DNA from: Nocardioides dokdonensis FR1436
GTDB taxonomy: Bacteria > Actinomycetota > Actinomycetes > Propionibacteriales > Nocardioidaceae
Length of the DNA: 64,000 nucleotides
Assembly: GCF_001653335.1 (NCBI RefSeq)
Contig: NZ_CP015079.1
Location: forward strand, 868,001 to 932,000
Direction of reading: 5' to 3'
This document shows positions 51,015 to 60,559 of the stretch, in pieces. A program made the translations under genes and the position numbers. Each line of letters begins with the position of its first letter. Position 1 is the stretch's first letter. The notes beneath the pieces were generated by a model. That model did not search any database, was not told where the DNA came from, and saw only the letters and a list, made by a program, of their open reading frames with translations.

Positions 51015-51155
51015 CCGAGCGGTCACTTCTGCACCACCGAGCAGTCAGTTCTGCACCATCGAGAGGTCAGTCGCGGCACGCAGCAACGGCCCCCGATCGA
51101 CCGCTCGGCGGTGCGAAACTGACCGGTCGATGGTGCGAAAGTGACTGCTCGTCCC
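51015..51155. repeat. 22-bp repeat family B in inverted arrangement
   Basis: Two units on the minus strand (51025-51046 and 51047-51068) and two on the plus strand (51099-51120 and 51121-51142), plus partial flanking units, leave a ~30-bp centre. The arms can pair over about 50 bp with mismatches. The unit is the same as in 3779-3882 (TGGTGCRAAAGTGAC). The array lies between the arfB and hydrolase genes and may terminate arfB transcription. Confidence 0.85.
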
Positions 51156-51578
51156 TCACTCGGCGGGGCCCCGGCGCAGGCGCTTGGTCTCGCCGCGACG
51201 CTTCTTCGCGTCCAGGCGGCGGCGCTGGGAGCCGCGGGTGGGCTTGGTCGGGCGACGCTTCGCGGGTGGCGGGCCGGCCGCGCTGCGCACCAGCGCGGCG
51301 AGGCGTTCGCGGGCGGCGCGGCGGTTGGCGAGCTGGTTGCGGTACTCCGACGCCGCCACGGTGAGCACCCCGTCGACGAGCCGGCCGGCCAGGGCGTCGA
51401 GGAGCCGGGCCCGCACCGGCTCCGGCAGCGAGGCCGCCGCGACGTCGTACGACAGCTCGACGCGGGAGTCGGTCGTGTTCACGCCCTGGCCGCCCGGGCC
51501 CGAGGAGCGCGAGAAGCGCTCGCTCAGCTCGGAACCCGGGATCACCAGGGTCCGCGTCACGGGCAGGTCGTCGGGCAC
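51156..51578 (-). CDS. arfB: Ribosome-rescue peptidyl-tRNA hydrolase ArfB
   Basis: Protein of 140 residues, YaeJ/ArfB family. The catalytic GGQ is at residues 29-31 in SSGPGGQGVNTTDSRVEL. The C-terminal tail (AKRRPTKPTRGSQRRRLDAK and following) is very basic and would enter the empty mRNA channel. It frees stalled ribosomes without a stop codon. GTG start, 7 bp after the DHFR-like gene. Confidence 0.95.
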   Translation of the reverse strand: MPDDLPVTRTLVIPGSELSERFSRSSGPGGQGVNTTDSRVELSYDVAAASLPEPVRARLLDALAGRLVDGVLTVAASEYRNQLANRRAARERLAALVRSAAGPPPAKRRPTKPTRGSQRRRLDAKKRRGETKRLRRGPAE

Positions 51579-51585
51579 CGGTCCA

Positions 51586-52134
51586 TCATGCAGGCGCGTA
51601 GCGCAGGTGCAGGACCCCGGTGGGGAACACCGTCTGCTCGAGCAGGGTCAGCGGCACCTGCTGGCCGTCGGCGGCGAAGAGCCGCTGGCCCCGGCCCACC
51701 ACGACCGGGTCGACGAAGAGCTGCAGCTCGTCGACCAGGCCGCGCCGCAGCAGCCAGGAGACCGTGGTGGCGCAGCCCGTCATGCCGATGTCGCCCTCGG
51801 TGCGCGCCCTGATCTCGCGCACCTGCGACTCGACCTCGTCCTCGCTGCCGGAGACGAGCGCGCTGCCCGGCCAGCCGGCCTCGGTGAGGCTGTTCGACAG
51901 CACGTGCTTGGGCAGCGCGTTGATGAACGGCCCGAAGTCGTCGTCCTCGTTGCCCGGCCAGTACGCCGCCCACTCGCGGTAGAGCGTGCTGCCCATCAGG
52001 TAGGCGGTCACCGAGGACTGGTAGCGGGTCATCGCCTCGCCCATCGCGTCGTCGAAGTACGGCCCGTCCCACTCGTGGGGCGACTCGACGACCGAGTCGA
52101 GGGTGGTGAAGAACGTGGACACGATGCGACCCAT
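51586..52134 (-). CDS. Dihydrofolate reductase family protein (RibD C-terminal-like)
   Basis: Protein of 182 residues: IVSTFFTTLDSVVESPHEW at the start, AYLMGSTLYREWAAYWPG, GDIGMTGCATTVSWLLRRGLVDELQLFVDPVVVGRG, and FPTGVLHLRY. This is the RibD C-terminal/DHFR-like group, whose members are NADPH reductases of unclear substrate. It lies upstream of arfB and may share its transcript. Confidence 0.9.
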   Translation of the reverse strand: MGRIVSTFFTTLDSVVESPHEWDGPYFDDAMGEAMTRYQSSVTAYLMGSTLYREWAAYWPGNEDDDFGPFINALPKHVLSNSLTEAGWPGSALVSGSEDEVESQVREIRARTEGDIGMTGCATTVSWLLRRGLVDELQLFVDPVVVGRGQRLFAADGQQVPLTLLEQTVFPTGVLHLRYAPA

Positions 52135-52221
52135 GGGGGCTCCTCGGGTGGGTGGTGGCGGCTGGTTCGGTGCTACCGACCGGCCCCGGCGCCGGGAATC
52201 ATCGCGACCCTGCGGCCGGGG

Positions 52222-54555
52222 TCAGGCGATGACCCCCAGCTCGCCGCCGAGGGCGGCCGGCAGGGTGGCGATCCAGGCGGAGCGCAGCTTGAGCAGGTTC
52301 AGCTCGAAGGCCCCGTCGACGACCAGCTCGTCGCCGCCGGTGCGACCCAGCGGGGTCGCGGGCACGCCGTGCTCGGCGGCCAGCGCCAGCAGCGCACCGA
52401 GGTCGTCGTGGTCCACGGTCACCACGGCCCGCCCGGCCGACTCGGCGAAGAGCGCGACGAAGGGGTCGCCGCCGGCGACCTCGGACAGGTCGACCCGCAC
52501 GCCGCACATGTTCGACAGGGCGGACTCGGCCAGCGTCTGGGCCAGCCCGCCGTCGGAGACGTCGTGGGCGCTGGTCAGCAGCCCGGCGGCGCCGCCGGCG
52601 GCGGCGCGCAGCAGCTCGGCCAGCGACTTCTCCGCGGCCAGGTCGACCTGCGGCGGCAGCCCGCCGAGGTGGCCGTGCACCACGTGGGCCCACTCCGAGC
52701 CGGACAGCTCCTCGCGGGTCTCGCCGAGCAGCACCACGCTCTCGCCGGGGTCGTCGCCCTCGACGGAGCGCCAGCCGGTCGGCGTGCGCAGGGTGACGTC
52801 CTCGATGACGCCCAGCACGGCGACGACCGGCGTCGGCAGGATCGCGGTCTCACCGGTCTGGTTGTAGAGGCTGACGTTGCCGCCGGTCACGGGGATGCCG
52901 AGCTCGAGGCAGCCCTCCTTGAGGCCGCGGCAGGCCTCGGCGAACTGCCACATCACGTCGGGGTCCTCGGGCGAGCCGAAGTTCAGGCAGTCCGAGATCG
53001 CCAGCGGGGTCGCGCCGCCGGTGGCCACGTTGCGGTAGGACTCGGCCAGCGCGAGCCGGGCTCCGGTGTAGGGGTCGAGCTTGGCGAAGCGGCCGTTGCA
53101 GTCGGTCGAGACGGCGACGCCGAGGTTGGTCTCCTCGTCGATGCGCACCATGCCGGAGTCCGACGGCTGGGCCAGCACGGTGTTGCCGCGCACGTAGCGG
53201 TCGTACTGGTCGGTGATCCACGACTTGTCGCACAGGTTGGGGCTGGCGACCAGGCGCAGCAGCGTCTCGCGCAGCTCCGCACCGGTGGTGGGCCGGGCCA
53301 GCGCCTCGGCGCGGTCGGCCTGCAGCGCGTCCTGCCACGAGGGGCGGGCGAAGGGGCGCTCGTACGTCGGTCCGTCGTGCGCGACCGAGCGCGGGGGCAC
53401 GTCGACGACCCGCTCGCCGTGCCAGTCGATCTCGAGGCGACCGGTGTCGGTCACCTCTCCGACGACGACGGCCTCGACGTCCCACTTGGCGCAGATCGCC
53501 ATGAACGCCTCGACGTCGCCGGGCTCGACGACCGCCATCATCCGCTCCTGGCTCTCGCTCATGAGGATCTCCTCGGGAGCCAGGGTGGAGTCGCGCAGCG
53601 GCACCCGGTCGAGCTCGACGTGCATGCCGCCGTCACCGGCCGAGGCCAGCTCGGAGGTGGCGCACGACAGGCCGGCGCCGCCGAGGTCCTGGATGCCGGC
53701 GACCAGGCCGGCGGCGAAGATCTCGAGGGTGCACTCGATGAGCAGCTTCTCCATGAAGGGGTCGCCGACCTGCACGCTGGGCCGCTTGGCTGGGCCGTCC
53801 GCGTCGAAGGTCTCGCTGGCCAGCACCGAGACGCCGCCGATCCCGTCGCCGCCGGTGCGGGCGCCGTACAGGATCACCTGGTTGCCTGCACCCGAGGCCT
53901 TGGCCAGGTGCAGGTCCTCGTGGCGCAGCACGCCGACGCACAGCGCGTTGACGAGCGGGTTGCCGAGGTAGGACGCGTCGAAGACGGCCTCACCGCCGAT
54001 GTTCGGCAGGCCCAGGCAGTTGCCGTAGCCGCCGACGCCGGCCACGATCCCGGGCAGCACCCGGTGGGTGTCCGGGGCGTCGAGCGGGCCGAAGCGCAAC
54101 GGGTCCATGACCGCCACGGGCCGCGCGCCCATCGCGAGGATGTCGCGCACGATGCCGCCGATGCCGGTGGCGGCGCCCTGGTAGGGCTCGACGTACGACG
54201 GGTGGTTGTGCGACTCGACCTTGAAGGTCACCGCGTAGCCCTGGCCCACGTCGATGACGCCGGCGTTCTCCCCGATCCCGGCCAGCATCGCGCCGGCGGG
54301 GGTCTCCTGGGGGATCTCGGAGAACTGCTTGAGGTGCACCTTGGAGGACTTGTAGGAGCAGTGCTCGCTCCACATCACCGAGTACATCGCCAGCTCGCTG
54401 GAGGTGGGCCGGCGCCCGAGGATCTCGCGGATCTTCGCGTACTCGTCGGCCTTGAGCCCCAGGTCGGCCCAGGGCTGGTCGCGTCCCGGGTCGCTGGTCG
54501 CGGCGGCGACGGTGTCGAGAGCGGAGATGCGGGGCTGCACGGGGTCCTCAGGCAC
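52222..54555 (-). CDS. purL: Phosphoribosylformylglycinamidine synthase subunit PurL
   Basis: Large FGAM synthase subunit of 777 residues: it aminates FGAR with ammonia from PurQ. Motifs: [82 protein letters not shown] and [21 protein letters not shown] 54555 is chosen: TACATT (54568-54563) ends 7 nt upstream, so it is leaderless. The ATG further upstream gives non-conserved sequence. purQ-purS are 2 kb away across the DUF1906 gene. Confidence 0.96.
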   Translation of the reverse strand: MPEDPVQPRISALDTVAAATSDPGRDQPWADLGLKADEYAKIREILGRRPTSSELAMYSVMWSEHCSYKSSKVHLKQFSEIPQETPAGAMLAGIGENAGVIDVGQGYAVTFKVESHNHPSYVEPYQGAATGIGGIVRDILAMGARPVAVMDPLRFGPLDAPDTHRVLPGIVAGVGGYGNCLGLPNIGGEAVFDASYLGNPLVNALCVGVLRHEDLHLAKASGAGNQVILYGARTGGDGIGGVSVLASETFDADGPAKRPSVQVGDPFMEKLLIECTLEIFAAGLVAGIQDLGGAGLSCATSELASAGDGGMHVELDRVPLRDSTLAPEEILMSESQERMMAVVEPGDVEAFMAICAKWDVEAVVVGEVTDTGRLEIDWHGERVVDVPPRSVAHDGPTYERPFARPSWQDALQADRAEALARPTTGAELRETLLRLVASPNLCDKSWITDQYDRYVRGNTVLAQPSDSGMVRIDEETNLGVAVSTDCNGRFAKLDPYTGARLALAESYRNVATGGATPLAISDCLNFGSPEDPDVMWQFAEACRGLKEGCLELGIPVTGGNVSLYNQTGETAILPTPVVAVLGVIEDVTLRTPTGWRSVEGDDPGESVVLLGETREELSGSEWAHVVHGHLGGLPPQVDLAAEKSLAELLRAAAGGAAGLLTSAHDVSDGGLAQTLAESALSNMCGVRVDLSEVAGGDPFVALFAESAGRAVVTVDHDDLGALLALAAEHGVPATPLGRTGGDELVVDGAFELNLLKLRSAWIATLPAALGGELGVIA

Positions 54556-54562
54556 GGAGGTC

Positions 54563-54568
54563 AATGTA
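54563..54568 (-). promoter_or_regulatory. Leaderless -10 (TACATT) of purL
   Basis: TACATT on the minus strand ends 7 nt before the GTG of purL; no ribosome binding site is present. Confidence 0.5.
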
Positions 54569-54634
54569 CCGGCGGCGGGCTCCGCGGCTCTCCCCGACCG
54601 TGCGTGACTCGGCACACCCCCTCTGACCTGCGGA

Positions 54635-54652
54635 AACTACACGTCTGTAGTT
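54635..54652. promoter_or_regulatory. Inverted repeat upstream of the DUF1906 gene
   Basis: AACTACA-CGTC-TGTAGTT, a perfect 7-bp inverted repeat with a 4-bp centre, lies between purL and the DUF1906 gene, 98 bp before the latter's ATG. It resembles repressor sites of the TACA-TGTA class. Confidence 0.5.
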
Positions 54653-54749
54653 CACGGCGAAGGCTGTTACTCGTGTGACTGGTGTGGTTAAGGTGACGCA
54701 GCCCGGGTCGCCTGGGCTCCGTTCTGCCCCCGCGCCACAGGAGTCTCCG

Positions 54750-56180
54750 ATGCCCCGACCGACCTCCCCCCGGGTCCGCCTGGCACTCGCCGGCGCGCTC
54801 AGCGGCGTGCTCGCTGCCACCGGCGTCGCCGCCCAGTCCGCCACCGTCGCCGCGACAGCGGCGGAGGGCCCGAGCAGCAGCGAGCGCCGCGCGCCCACCG
54901 TCGAGGAGGGCCAGGTCGTCACGCCCGGCGACTTCACCGGCTACGGCTTCGACCAGTGCCTGGCGCCGACCCAGAAGTCGATGAACACCTGGTGGCGCAC
55001 CTCGCCGTTCTCCGCTGTCGGCATCTACATCTCCGGCGACTCCCGGGCCTGCCGCAACCAGCCCAACCTCACCCCCGGCTGGGTCGTCAAGCAGGCCACC
55101 AAGGGCTGGCGGCTGCTGCCGATCACCCTGGGCCCGCAGGCTTCCTGCCAGCCGCGCTTCCCGCGCTACGACGACGACCGCACGATCGACCCCCGGCCCG
55201 GCAAGAACGGCAAGTACGTCAAGGCGCTGAAGATGGGTCGACGCGAGGCGGTCTCCGCCGTCGCCGCCGCGCAGGCGCTCAAGATCGGCGAGGGCAGCAC
55301 CCTCTGGTACGACCTCGAGGGCTTCGACCACACCAACACCGACTGCCGCGAGTCCGCACTGTCCTTCCTGTCGGGGTGGACCCAGAAGCTGCACACCCTC
55401 GAGTACGTCTCCGGCGTCTACTCCAGCGTCTCGTCGGGCATCAAGGCGCTCGACGACGCCCGCGTGACCCGGCCCGCCCGGTTCGCGCTGCCCGACGCGA
55501 TCTGGCTGGCCCGCTGGGACGGTGTGGCCAACACCTCCAGCAGCTACATCCGCGAGGACGGCTGGCGCCCCGGCGGCCGCGTCAAGCAGTACCGCGGCGG
55601 GCACGACGAGACGTGGGGCGGGGTGCGGATCAACATCGACTCCAACTACCTCGACCTCGGCCAGGGCACCACCGCCCGCCCCCAGGGCGAGGCCTGCAAC
55701 GGCACCCGGGTGAACTGGCAGTCCTACGAGCTGCTCCGCCCGCCGCGCCAGACCAAGAAGGGCACCAAGCGCGCCGACCCCGCGAAGGTCGCGGCCCTGC
55801 AGTGCCTGCTGAAGCAGAAGGGCTACTTCGAGGGCGACATCTCCGGCGCCTACGGCCCCCGGGTCGTCAAGGCCACGCAGCGCTGGCAGCGCGAGCACGG
55901 CTTCGCCGAGCAGGACCTCTGGTCGCGCACGCACTGGATGTCGCTGCTGTCGGCCGGCTCCAAGACCACCACCAAGTTCGGCTCGAGCGGAGACGCCGTA
56001 CGCCGCCTGCAGCGGTCGCTGAACGCCGCGTCACCGAAGGCGAAGGTCGCGGTCACCGGGGTCTACGGGTCCGCCCTGGAGAAGGGCGTCAAGGACTGGC
56101 AGCGCCGGGTCGGGATCGACGCCTCCGGCGTCGTCAACGCCCGCACCTGGAAGAGGCTGCAGCGCGGGATCCGCAGCTGA
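54750..56180 (+). CDS. Secreted DUF1906 (glycoside hydrolase-like) protein with peptidoglycan-binding repeats
   Basis: Protein of 476 residues. An N-terminal export signal (VRLALAGALSGVLAATGVAA) is followed by a DUF1906/Rv2525c-like TIM-barrel domain (about 50-320) with GYGFDQCLAPTQKSMNTWW, VGIYISGDSRACRNQ, LWYDLEGFD (likely acidic catalytic residues) and INIDSNYLD. Then two peptidoglycan-binding-1 repeats (about 345-400 and 410-476; VAALQCLLKQKGYFEGDISG and AVRRLQRSLNAA). It probably acts on the cell wall. ATG 54750 follows AGGAG. Confidence 0.92.
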   Translation: MPRPTSPRVRLALAGALSGVLAATGVAAQSATVAATAAEGPSSSERRAPTVEEGQVVTPGDFTGYGFDQCLAPTQKSMNTWWRTSPFSAVGIYISGDSRACRNQPNLTPGWVVKQATKGWRLLPITLGPQASCQPRFPRYDDDRTIDPRPGKNGKYVKALKMGRREAVSAVAAAQALKIGEGSTLWYDLEGFDHTNTDCRESALSFLSGWTQKLHTLEYVSGVYSSVSSGIKALDDARVTRPARFALPDAIWLARWDGVANTSSSYIREDGWRPGGRVKQYRGGHDETWGGVRINIDSNYLDLGQGTTARPQGEACNGTRVNWQSYELLRPPRQTKKGTKRADPAKVAALQCLLKQKGYFEGDISGAYGPRVVKATQRWQREHGFAEQDLWSRTHWMSLLSAGSKTTTKFGSSGDAVRRLQRSLNAASPKAKVAVTGVYGSALEKGVKDWQRRVGIDASGVVNARTWKRLQRGIRS

Positions 56181-56213
56181 GGTCCTGCCGGCTCCGGGTG
56201 GCGTGGGGCCGGC

Positions 56214-56657
56214 TCAGCCGACGGGCGGGCCGGCCAGCAGCGCGACGCCGGTGAGCGCCGCGACGGTAGCCACCCCGCTGGCGAGGCCGCGACCGGGGTT
56301 GCGCACCAGCCAGGAGACGGGGCGCTCGAGGCCCTGCGGGTCCTCGGCCCGCAGCCGCCAGGTGGCGCCCAGCAGGCCGCGGCGCTCGGCGCGACGGTCG
56401 AACCAGATCGTCAGGAACGGCGGCACCGCCGAGGCCAGCCCGAGGACGGTCGTCCCGCGGCTCCAGCGCTGGTCGATCGCGACGACGACCGTGGTGACGG
56501 CGTACGCCACGAAGACGATGCCGTGCAGCATGCCGAAGACCCGGACGCCGAGCTCGGTGGTCTCGGTGACGTACTTTAGGAACATCCCGCACAGCAGCAG
56601 GGTCCAGGTGACCGCCTCGGCGACCGCCACCCACCGGAACAGCCGCAGCGGGCTCAC
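56214..56657 (-). CDS. DUF3817 membrane protein
   Basis: Protein of 147 residues with three to four helices. The DUF3817 pattern is clear: [42 protein letters not shown], and [19 protein letters not shown] start overlaps the stop of purQ by GTGA, so it is the last gene of a purS-purQ-DUF3817 operon. Its role is unknown. Confidence 0.9.
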   Translation of the reverse strand: MSPLRLFRWVAVAEAVTWTLLLCGMFLKYVTETTELGVRVFGMLHGIVFVAYAVTTVVVAIDQRWSRGTTVLGLASAVPPFLTIWFDRRAERRGLLGATWRLRAEDPQGLERPVSWLVRNPGRGLASGVATVAALTGVALLAGPPVG

Positions 56658-57322
56658 GCGAAGACCTGCTCGGCCAGGCTGGTGAAGAAGCCGAGGCCGT
56701 CGGTGCCCGAGCCGGTGAGGTCCTCGACCGCGTGCTCGGGGTGCGGCATCAGCCCGACGACGTTGCCGCGCTCGTTGCTCACGCCTGCGATGTCGCGCAT
56801 CGAGCCGTTGGGGTTGATGTCGAGGTAGCGCGCCACGACCCGGCCCTCGCCCTCGAGCCGGTCGAGGGTGGCCTCGTCGGCGACGTAGCCGCCCTCGCCG
56901 TTCTTGAGCACGACGGTGATCTCCTGGCCGGACGCGTAGGCGGCGGTCCAGGGTGTGTCGACGTTCTCGATGCGCAGCCGCTGGTCACGGCACACGAACC
57001 GGCGGTGGTCGTTGCGGATCAGCGCACCGGGCAGCAGGTGCGACTCGCAGAGGATCTGGAAGCCGTTGCAGATGCCGAGCACCGGCATCCCGCGCTCGGC
57101 TGCCGCGATGACCTCGGTCATGACCGGGGAGAACCGCGAGATGGCGCCGCAGCGCAGGTAGTCGCCGTACGAGAAGCCGCCGGGGAGGACGACCGCGTCG
57201 ACCGCCTTGAGGTCGTGGTCGCCGTGCCACAGGGCGACGGCCTCGTGGCCGCCGAAGCTCACCGCGCGCTGGGCGTCGACGTCGTCGAGGGAACCCGGGA
57301 ACGTGACGACGCCGATCTTCAC
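56654..57322 (-). CDS. purQ: Phosphoribosylformylglycinamidine synthase subunit PurQ
   Basis: Glutaminase subunit of FGAM synthase, 222 residues. Starts [19 protein letters not shown]; nucleophile Cys in [11 protein letters not shown]; His-Glu pair in [10 protein letters not shown]. It gives ammonia to PurL. GTG start overlaps the stop of purS (GTGA). Length normal. Confidence 0.97.
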   Translation of the reverse strand: MKIGVVTFPGSLDDVDAQRAVSFGGHEAVALWHGDHDLKAVDAVVLPGGFSYGDYLRCGAISRFSPVMTEVIAAAERGMPVLGICNGFQILCESHLLPGALIRNDHRRFVCRDQRLRIENVDTPWTAAYASGQEITVVLKNGEGGYVADEATLDRLEGEGRVVARYLDINPNGSMRDIAGVSNERGNVVGLMPHPEHAVEDLTGSGTDGLGFFTSLAEQVFA

Positions 57323-57582
57323 GCCTGCACCTCGACGGACTCCTCGATGCGCACGGTGTAGTTCTCGATCACCGGGTTCGAGAGCAGGGTCTCGGCCATC
57401 CGGGCCACCTCGGCCAGCACCTCGTCGGTGACCGGGCCCTCGACCTCGAGCTCGAACCGCTTGCCCTGGCGGACGTCGCTGACCCCGGTGAAGCCGAGTC
57501 GCGGCAGGGCGCCGTGGACCGCCTTGCCCTGGGGGTCGAGGATCTCGGGCTTGGGCATCACGTCGACGACGACTCGGGGCAC
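57319..57582 (-). CDS. purS: Phosphoribosylformylglycinamidine synthase subunit PurS
   Basis: Small bridging subunit of 87 residues linking PurL and Pur[45 protein letters not shown] and [15 protein letters not shown] are family traits. GTG 57582 follows AGGAG; a TTG 18 bp further upstream is open but has no such site. First gene of the operon. Confidence 0.96.
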   Translation of the reverse strand: MPRVVVDVMPKPEILDPQGKAVHGALPRLGFTGVSDVRQGKRFELEVEGPVTDEVLAEVARMAETLLSNPVIENYTVRIEESVEVQA

Positions 57583-57714
57583 GGAGCGCTCCTGTTGCAA
57601 GGGAGGGACAGGGGTCGGGCAGGGCCAATCCTAGGCGCCCGCGGCCGCAGCACCGACCCGCACGGGTGCCGGTTGCGACACACCGCCTGCTCACACCCCC
57701 GGCACAATGGGGAC

Positions 57715-58218
57715 ATGAGCATGAATGTCGGCTCCTCGGCACGCGCCGCGCTGCCCCTGGAGTTCCCCCAGTCCCTGGCCGTCTACGACGACTACGCCGC
57801 CGCCCAGCGCACCGTCGACCACCTCTCCGACGAGAAGTTCCCGGTCGAGCAGTGCATGATCGTCGGCACCGACCTCAAGCGGGTCGAGCGCATCACCGGC
57901 CGTCTCACCACCGGTCGCGTGGCCGCGGGCGGGGCCGCCTCGGGCGCCTGGTTCGGCGTCTTCATCGGCCTGATCTTCATGCTGCTCACCGACGAGGGCA
58001 TCGTTGCGACGTTCCTGCCCACGGTGCTGATCGGCGCGCTCTTCGGGCTCGTCTTCGCCCTCACCGGGTACGCCGCCACCCGGGGCCGGCGCGACTTCTC
58101 CTCGGTCACCAGCGTCGTGGCCACCCGCTACGAGGTGCTGGTCGAGCACAAGTCCGCCGCCCGCGCCCGCGAGCTGCTCGCCGACCTGCCGGGGGCGCTG
58201 CCCAACCCCTTCGCCTGA
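57715..58218 (+). CDS. General stress protein-like membrane protein
   Basis: Protein of 167 residues. N-terminal GSP17M-like domain ([42 protein letters not shown]), then two membrane helices (about 77-98 and 100-122), then [25 protein letters not shown]. Similar proteins are called general stress protein or magnesium transporter-like in actinobacteria. A CACAAT -10 ends 6 nt before the ATG, so it may be leaderless. Function unknown. Confidence 0.88.
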   Translation: MSMNVGSSARAALPLEFPQSLAVYDDYAAAQRTVDHLSDEKFPVEQCMIVGTDLKRVERITGRLTTGRVAAGGAASGAWFGVFIGLIFMLLTDEGIVATFLPTVLIGALFGLVFALTGYAATRGRRDFSSVTSVVATRYEVLVEHKSAARARELLADLPGALPNPFA

Positions 58219-58244
58219 CCCGCGACCCGCGACCCGCGACCTGG

Positions 58245-58310
58245 CGGTACATCTGCGCCGGGTCGACGGGACATCTGGGCCGGGTCGACGCGATATCTGG
58301 GCCGGGTCAG
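58245..58310 (+). repeat. 22-bp intergenic repeat, family A (3 units)
   Basis: Units at 58245-58266, 58267-58288 and 58289-58310, with core CATCTGGGCCGGGTCGA. They lie between convergent genes and overlap the stop of the small membrane protein. Just upstream is a 7-bp repeat of ACCCGCG (58218-58241). Family A also occurs, degenerate and reversed, at 3689-3754. Confidence 0.85.
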
Positions 58311-58495
58311 TGGCGGGTCTGGACGACGACGATGCTCAGCGCCACGCCGAGGCCGGCGAGGATCGGACCGAGCGTGCCCAGGGTGCGGTCGCCCCCGTCG
58401 GGACCGTCGTAGGAGAGGCCGAGGTAGGTCACCGCGGCCCCTCCGACGATCATCAGCAACGCCACCACCAGCCCGAGGATGCGGGCTGGGGTCAC
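58307..58495 (-). CDS. Small two-helix membrane protein
   Basis: Protein of 62 residues: two hydrophobic helices (about 5-25 and 41-58) joined by YDGPDGGDRTLGT. The GTG overlaps the stop of the acyl-CoA ligase by GTGA, so it is translated after it. The last codons are made by the family A repeat. Not a named family. Confidence 0.65.
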   Translation of the reverse strand: MTPARILGLVVALLMIVGGAAVTYLGLSYDGPDGGDRTLGTLGPILAGLGVALSIVVVQTRH

Positions 58496-60063
58496 GACAG
58501 CTCGCGCTTGAGGATCTTGCCGGTCGCCGTCATCGGGAGGTCCTTGCTGAACTGCACGATGCGGGGGTACTTGTAGCCGGCCATCTGCTCCTTGGCCCAC
58601 GCGACGATCTCGTCCTCGGTGGTGGTGGAGCCCTCGTTCATGATCAGCACGGCCTTGATCTCCTCGCCGTGCGAGTCGTGCGGCACGCCGATCACGGCGG
58701 CGAGCGAGACGTCGGGGTGGCTCATCAGCACCTCCTCGACCTCGCGCGGGTACACGTTGTAGCCGCCCCGGATGATCATGTCCTTGGACCGGTCGACGAT
58801 GTAGTACCAGCCGTCCTCGTCCTTGCGACCCAGGTCGCCGGAGCGGAACCAGCCGTCGCGGATGGACTCGTCGGTGGCGTCGGGGCGCCCGTAGTAGCCC
58901 TTCATGATGTTGTGGCCCTTGATGGCGATCTCGCCGACCGCGTCGGGGCCGGTGTCCTCGATGTCGCTCCAGTCGCCCGGCTCGGGGCTGATCAGCTTCA
59001 TCTCCACCCCGGGGATCGGGGTGCCGATCGAGCCGACCCGCGGCTCCTCGCCGTACGGCGAGAACGAGGCGACGGGGCTGGTCTCGGAGAGGCCGTAGCC
59101 CTCCAGGATCGTGACGCCGAACTTCTTCTGGAAGTCCTTGTGCACCTCCACCGGGAGCGCCGAGCCGCCGGCGGCGGCGACCCGCAGGTTGGCGGCCAGG
59201 GCGGAGACGTCCGTCTCGGGCGTCAGCGCACCCAGCAGCCCCCAGTACATGGTCGGGACACCCGCGAAGAAGGTCACCTCCTCACGCAGCATCAGGTCGA
59301 GCGCGGGCTGCGCCTCGAAGCGGGGCAGCATCACCACGGTGCCGGCGAACGCGAACGCCCCGTTCTGGATGACCGTCTGGCCGAAGGAGTGGAACAGCGG
59401 CAGCACGCACAGGTAGGTGTCGGGCCGCTCGGCGCTGGCCCCGAAGAGGTCGGCTCCGGCCAGTGCGTTGTCGCGCATGTTGCGGTGCCGCAGCTCGGCA
59501 CCCTTGGGCTGACCGGTGGTGCCAGAGGTGTACAGGATGACCGCGGTGTCGTCCTCGTCGGTCTGCACCGTCTCGAACGTGGGCGGCTGCTGGGCCATCG
59601 CGCGGCCCATGGTCTCGGTGCCCTCGATGGGGGACTCCGCGGCCGGGTCGGCGGTGATCATGAAGAAGTGCTCGCACGCGTCGGTTTCGGAGAAGCCGGC
59701 GTGGCCCTCGGCGCCGATCGGCAGCTCGGGGGTGCCCTGGAAGCAGAAGAACGCCTTCGCGTCGGAGTCGGCCAGGTGGTAGGCCACCTCGCGGCCCTTG
59801 AGCAGCACGTTGAGCGGCACCACGCTGGCACCGGCCTTCAGGATGCCGTAGTACACGAGCGAGAAGTAGGGCAGGTTCGGGCAGCTCAGGGCCACCTTGT
59901 CGCCGGGCTGGATCCCACGCGAGACCAGCAGGTTGGCGATCTGGTTGGCTGCGCCGTTGACCTGGGCGTAGGTGAGCCGGGTGTCGCCGAAGATGATGGC
60001 GTCGCGGTCGGCGTGCTGCTCGGTGGTGCCCTCGAGCAGGCTCGCAAGGTTGAAGCTGGTCAC
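58492..60063 (-). CDS. Long-chain fatty-acid-CoA ligase (AMP-binding)
   Basis: Acyl-CoA synthetase of 523 residues, ANL superfamily. Motifs: VILYTSGTTGQPKGAELRH (P-loop), GYGLSETSP (A4/A5), YGRPDATDES..WFRSGDLGRKDEDG (A7), DMIIRGGYNVYPREVEE (A8), and KILKREL with catalytic Lys in ATGKILK. It activates fatty acids to acyl-CoA, feeding the beta-oxidation genes at 3.9-6 kb. GTG start. Confidence 0.94.
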   Translation of the reverse strand: MTSFNLASLLEGTTEQHADRDAIIFGDTRLTYAQVNGAANQIANLLVSRGIQPGDKVALSCPNLPYFSLVYYGILKAGASVVPLNVLLKGREVAYHLADSDAKAFFCFQGTPELPIGAEGHAGFSETDACEHFFMITADPAAESPIEGTETMGRAMAQQPPTFETVQTDEDDTAVILYTSGTTGQPKGAELRHRNMRDNALAGADLFGASAERPDTYLCVLPLFHSFGQTVIQNGAFAFAGTVVMLPRFEAQPALDLMLREEVTFFAGVPTMYWGLLGALTPETDVSALAANLRVAAAGGSALPVEVHKDFQKKFGVTILEGYGLSETSPVASFSPYGEEPRVGSIGTPIPGVEMKLISPEPGDWSDIEDTGPDAVGEIAIKGHNIMKGYYGRPDATDESIRDGWFRSGDLGRKDEDGWYYIVDRSKDMIIRGGYNVYPREVEEVLMSHPDVSLAAVIGVPHDSHGEEIKAVLIMNEGSTTTEDEIVAWAKEQMAGYKYPRIVQFSKDLPMTATGKILKRELS

Positions 60064-60130
60064 GCGGTGGCCTCCGTCACGTTGGTGGAGGGCTCAACCT
60101 ACCGACCCCTCCCGAGAGGCAACAGGCCCC

Positions 60131-60559
60131 TCAGGCACAGTTCCGGGCGGCCCGGCGCAGATCGGCCCGCACGGGCAGCACGGAGACCGCGCTGAGCAGC
60201 AGGCCGAGCGGGCGCAGCGGGCCGGGACCGCTGATCCGGAAGCCGAAGGCGACGTCGCAGCCGGCGGCCGTGGGGGTCAGGGTCAGGTCGAGGGTGGCGC
60301 GCACCGCGCGCCAGGTGCCGCGCTCGGACCACCGGTGCGCTCGCTCGTACGTCGTGGTCTCCATCGCCGGTCGCAGCCCGGGGCGGGTCACGTCGATCCA
60401 GCGCTGGCCGGGGCCCGGCTCGCCCACGACCTGCTCGACGGCGGCCAGGCTGGACTGCCACTCGGGGCGCCGGTGCGGGTCGACGAGGTAGTCGAAGGCG
60501 ACCTCGGGCGGGCACGCGAAGGCGACGGTGCCGCCCACCGTGCGCTCGGACCGGCTCAC
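60131..60559 (-). CDS. SRPBCC family (polyketide cyclase/START-like) protein
   Basis: Protein of 142 residues with a START-like binding fold: TVAFACPPEVAFDYLVDPHRRPEWQSS, RWIDVTRPGLRPAMETTTYE, and LDLTLTPTAAGCDVAFGFRISGPGPLRPL. It may bind a lipid or aromatic ligand. GTG start overlaps the stop of purC by GTGA, an odd pairing with a purine gene and probably only a shared transcript. Confidence 0.85.
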   Translation of the reverse strand: MSRSERTVGGTVAFACPPEVAFDYLVDPHRRPEWQSSLAAVEQVVGEPGPGQRWIDVTRPGLRPAMETTTYERAHRWSERGTWRAVRATLDLTLTPTAAGCDVAFGFRISGPGPLRPLGLLLSAVSVLPVRADLRRAARNCA

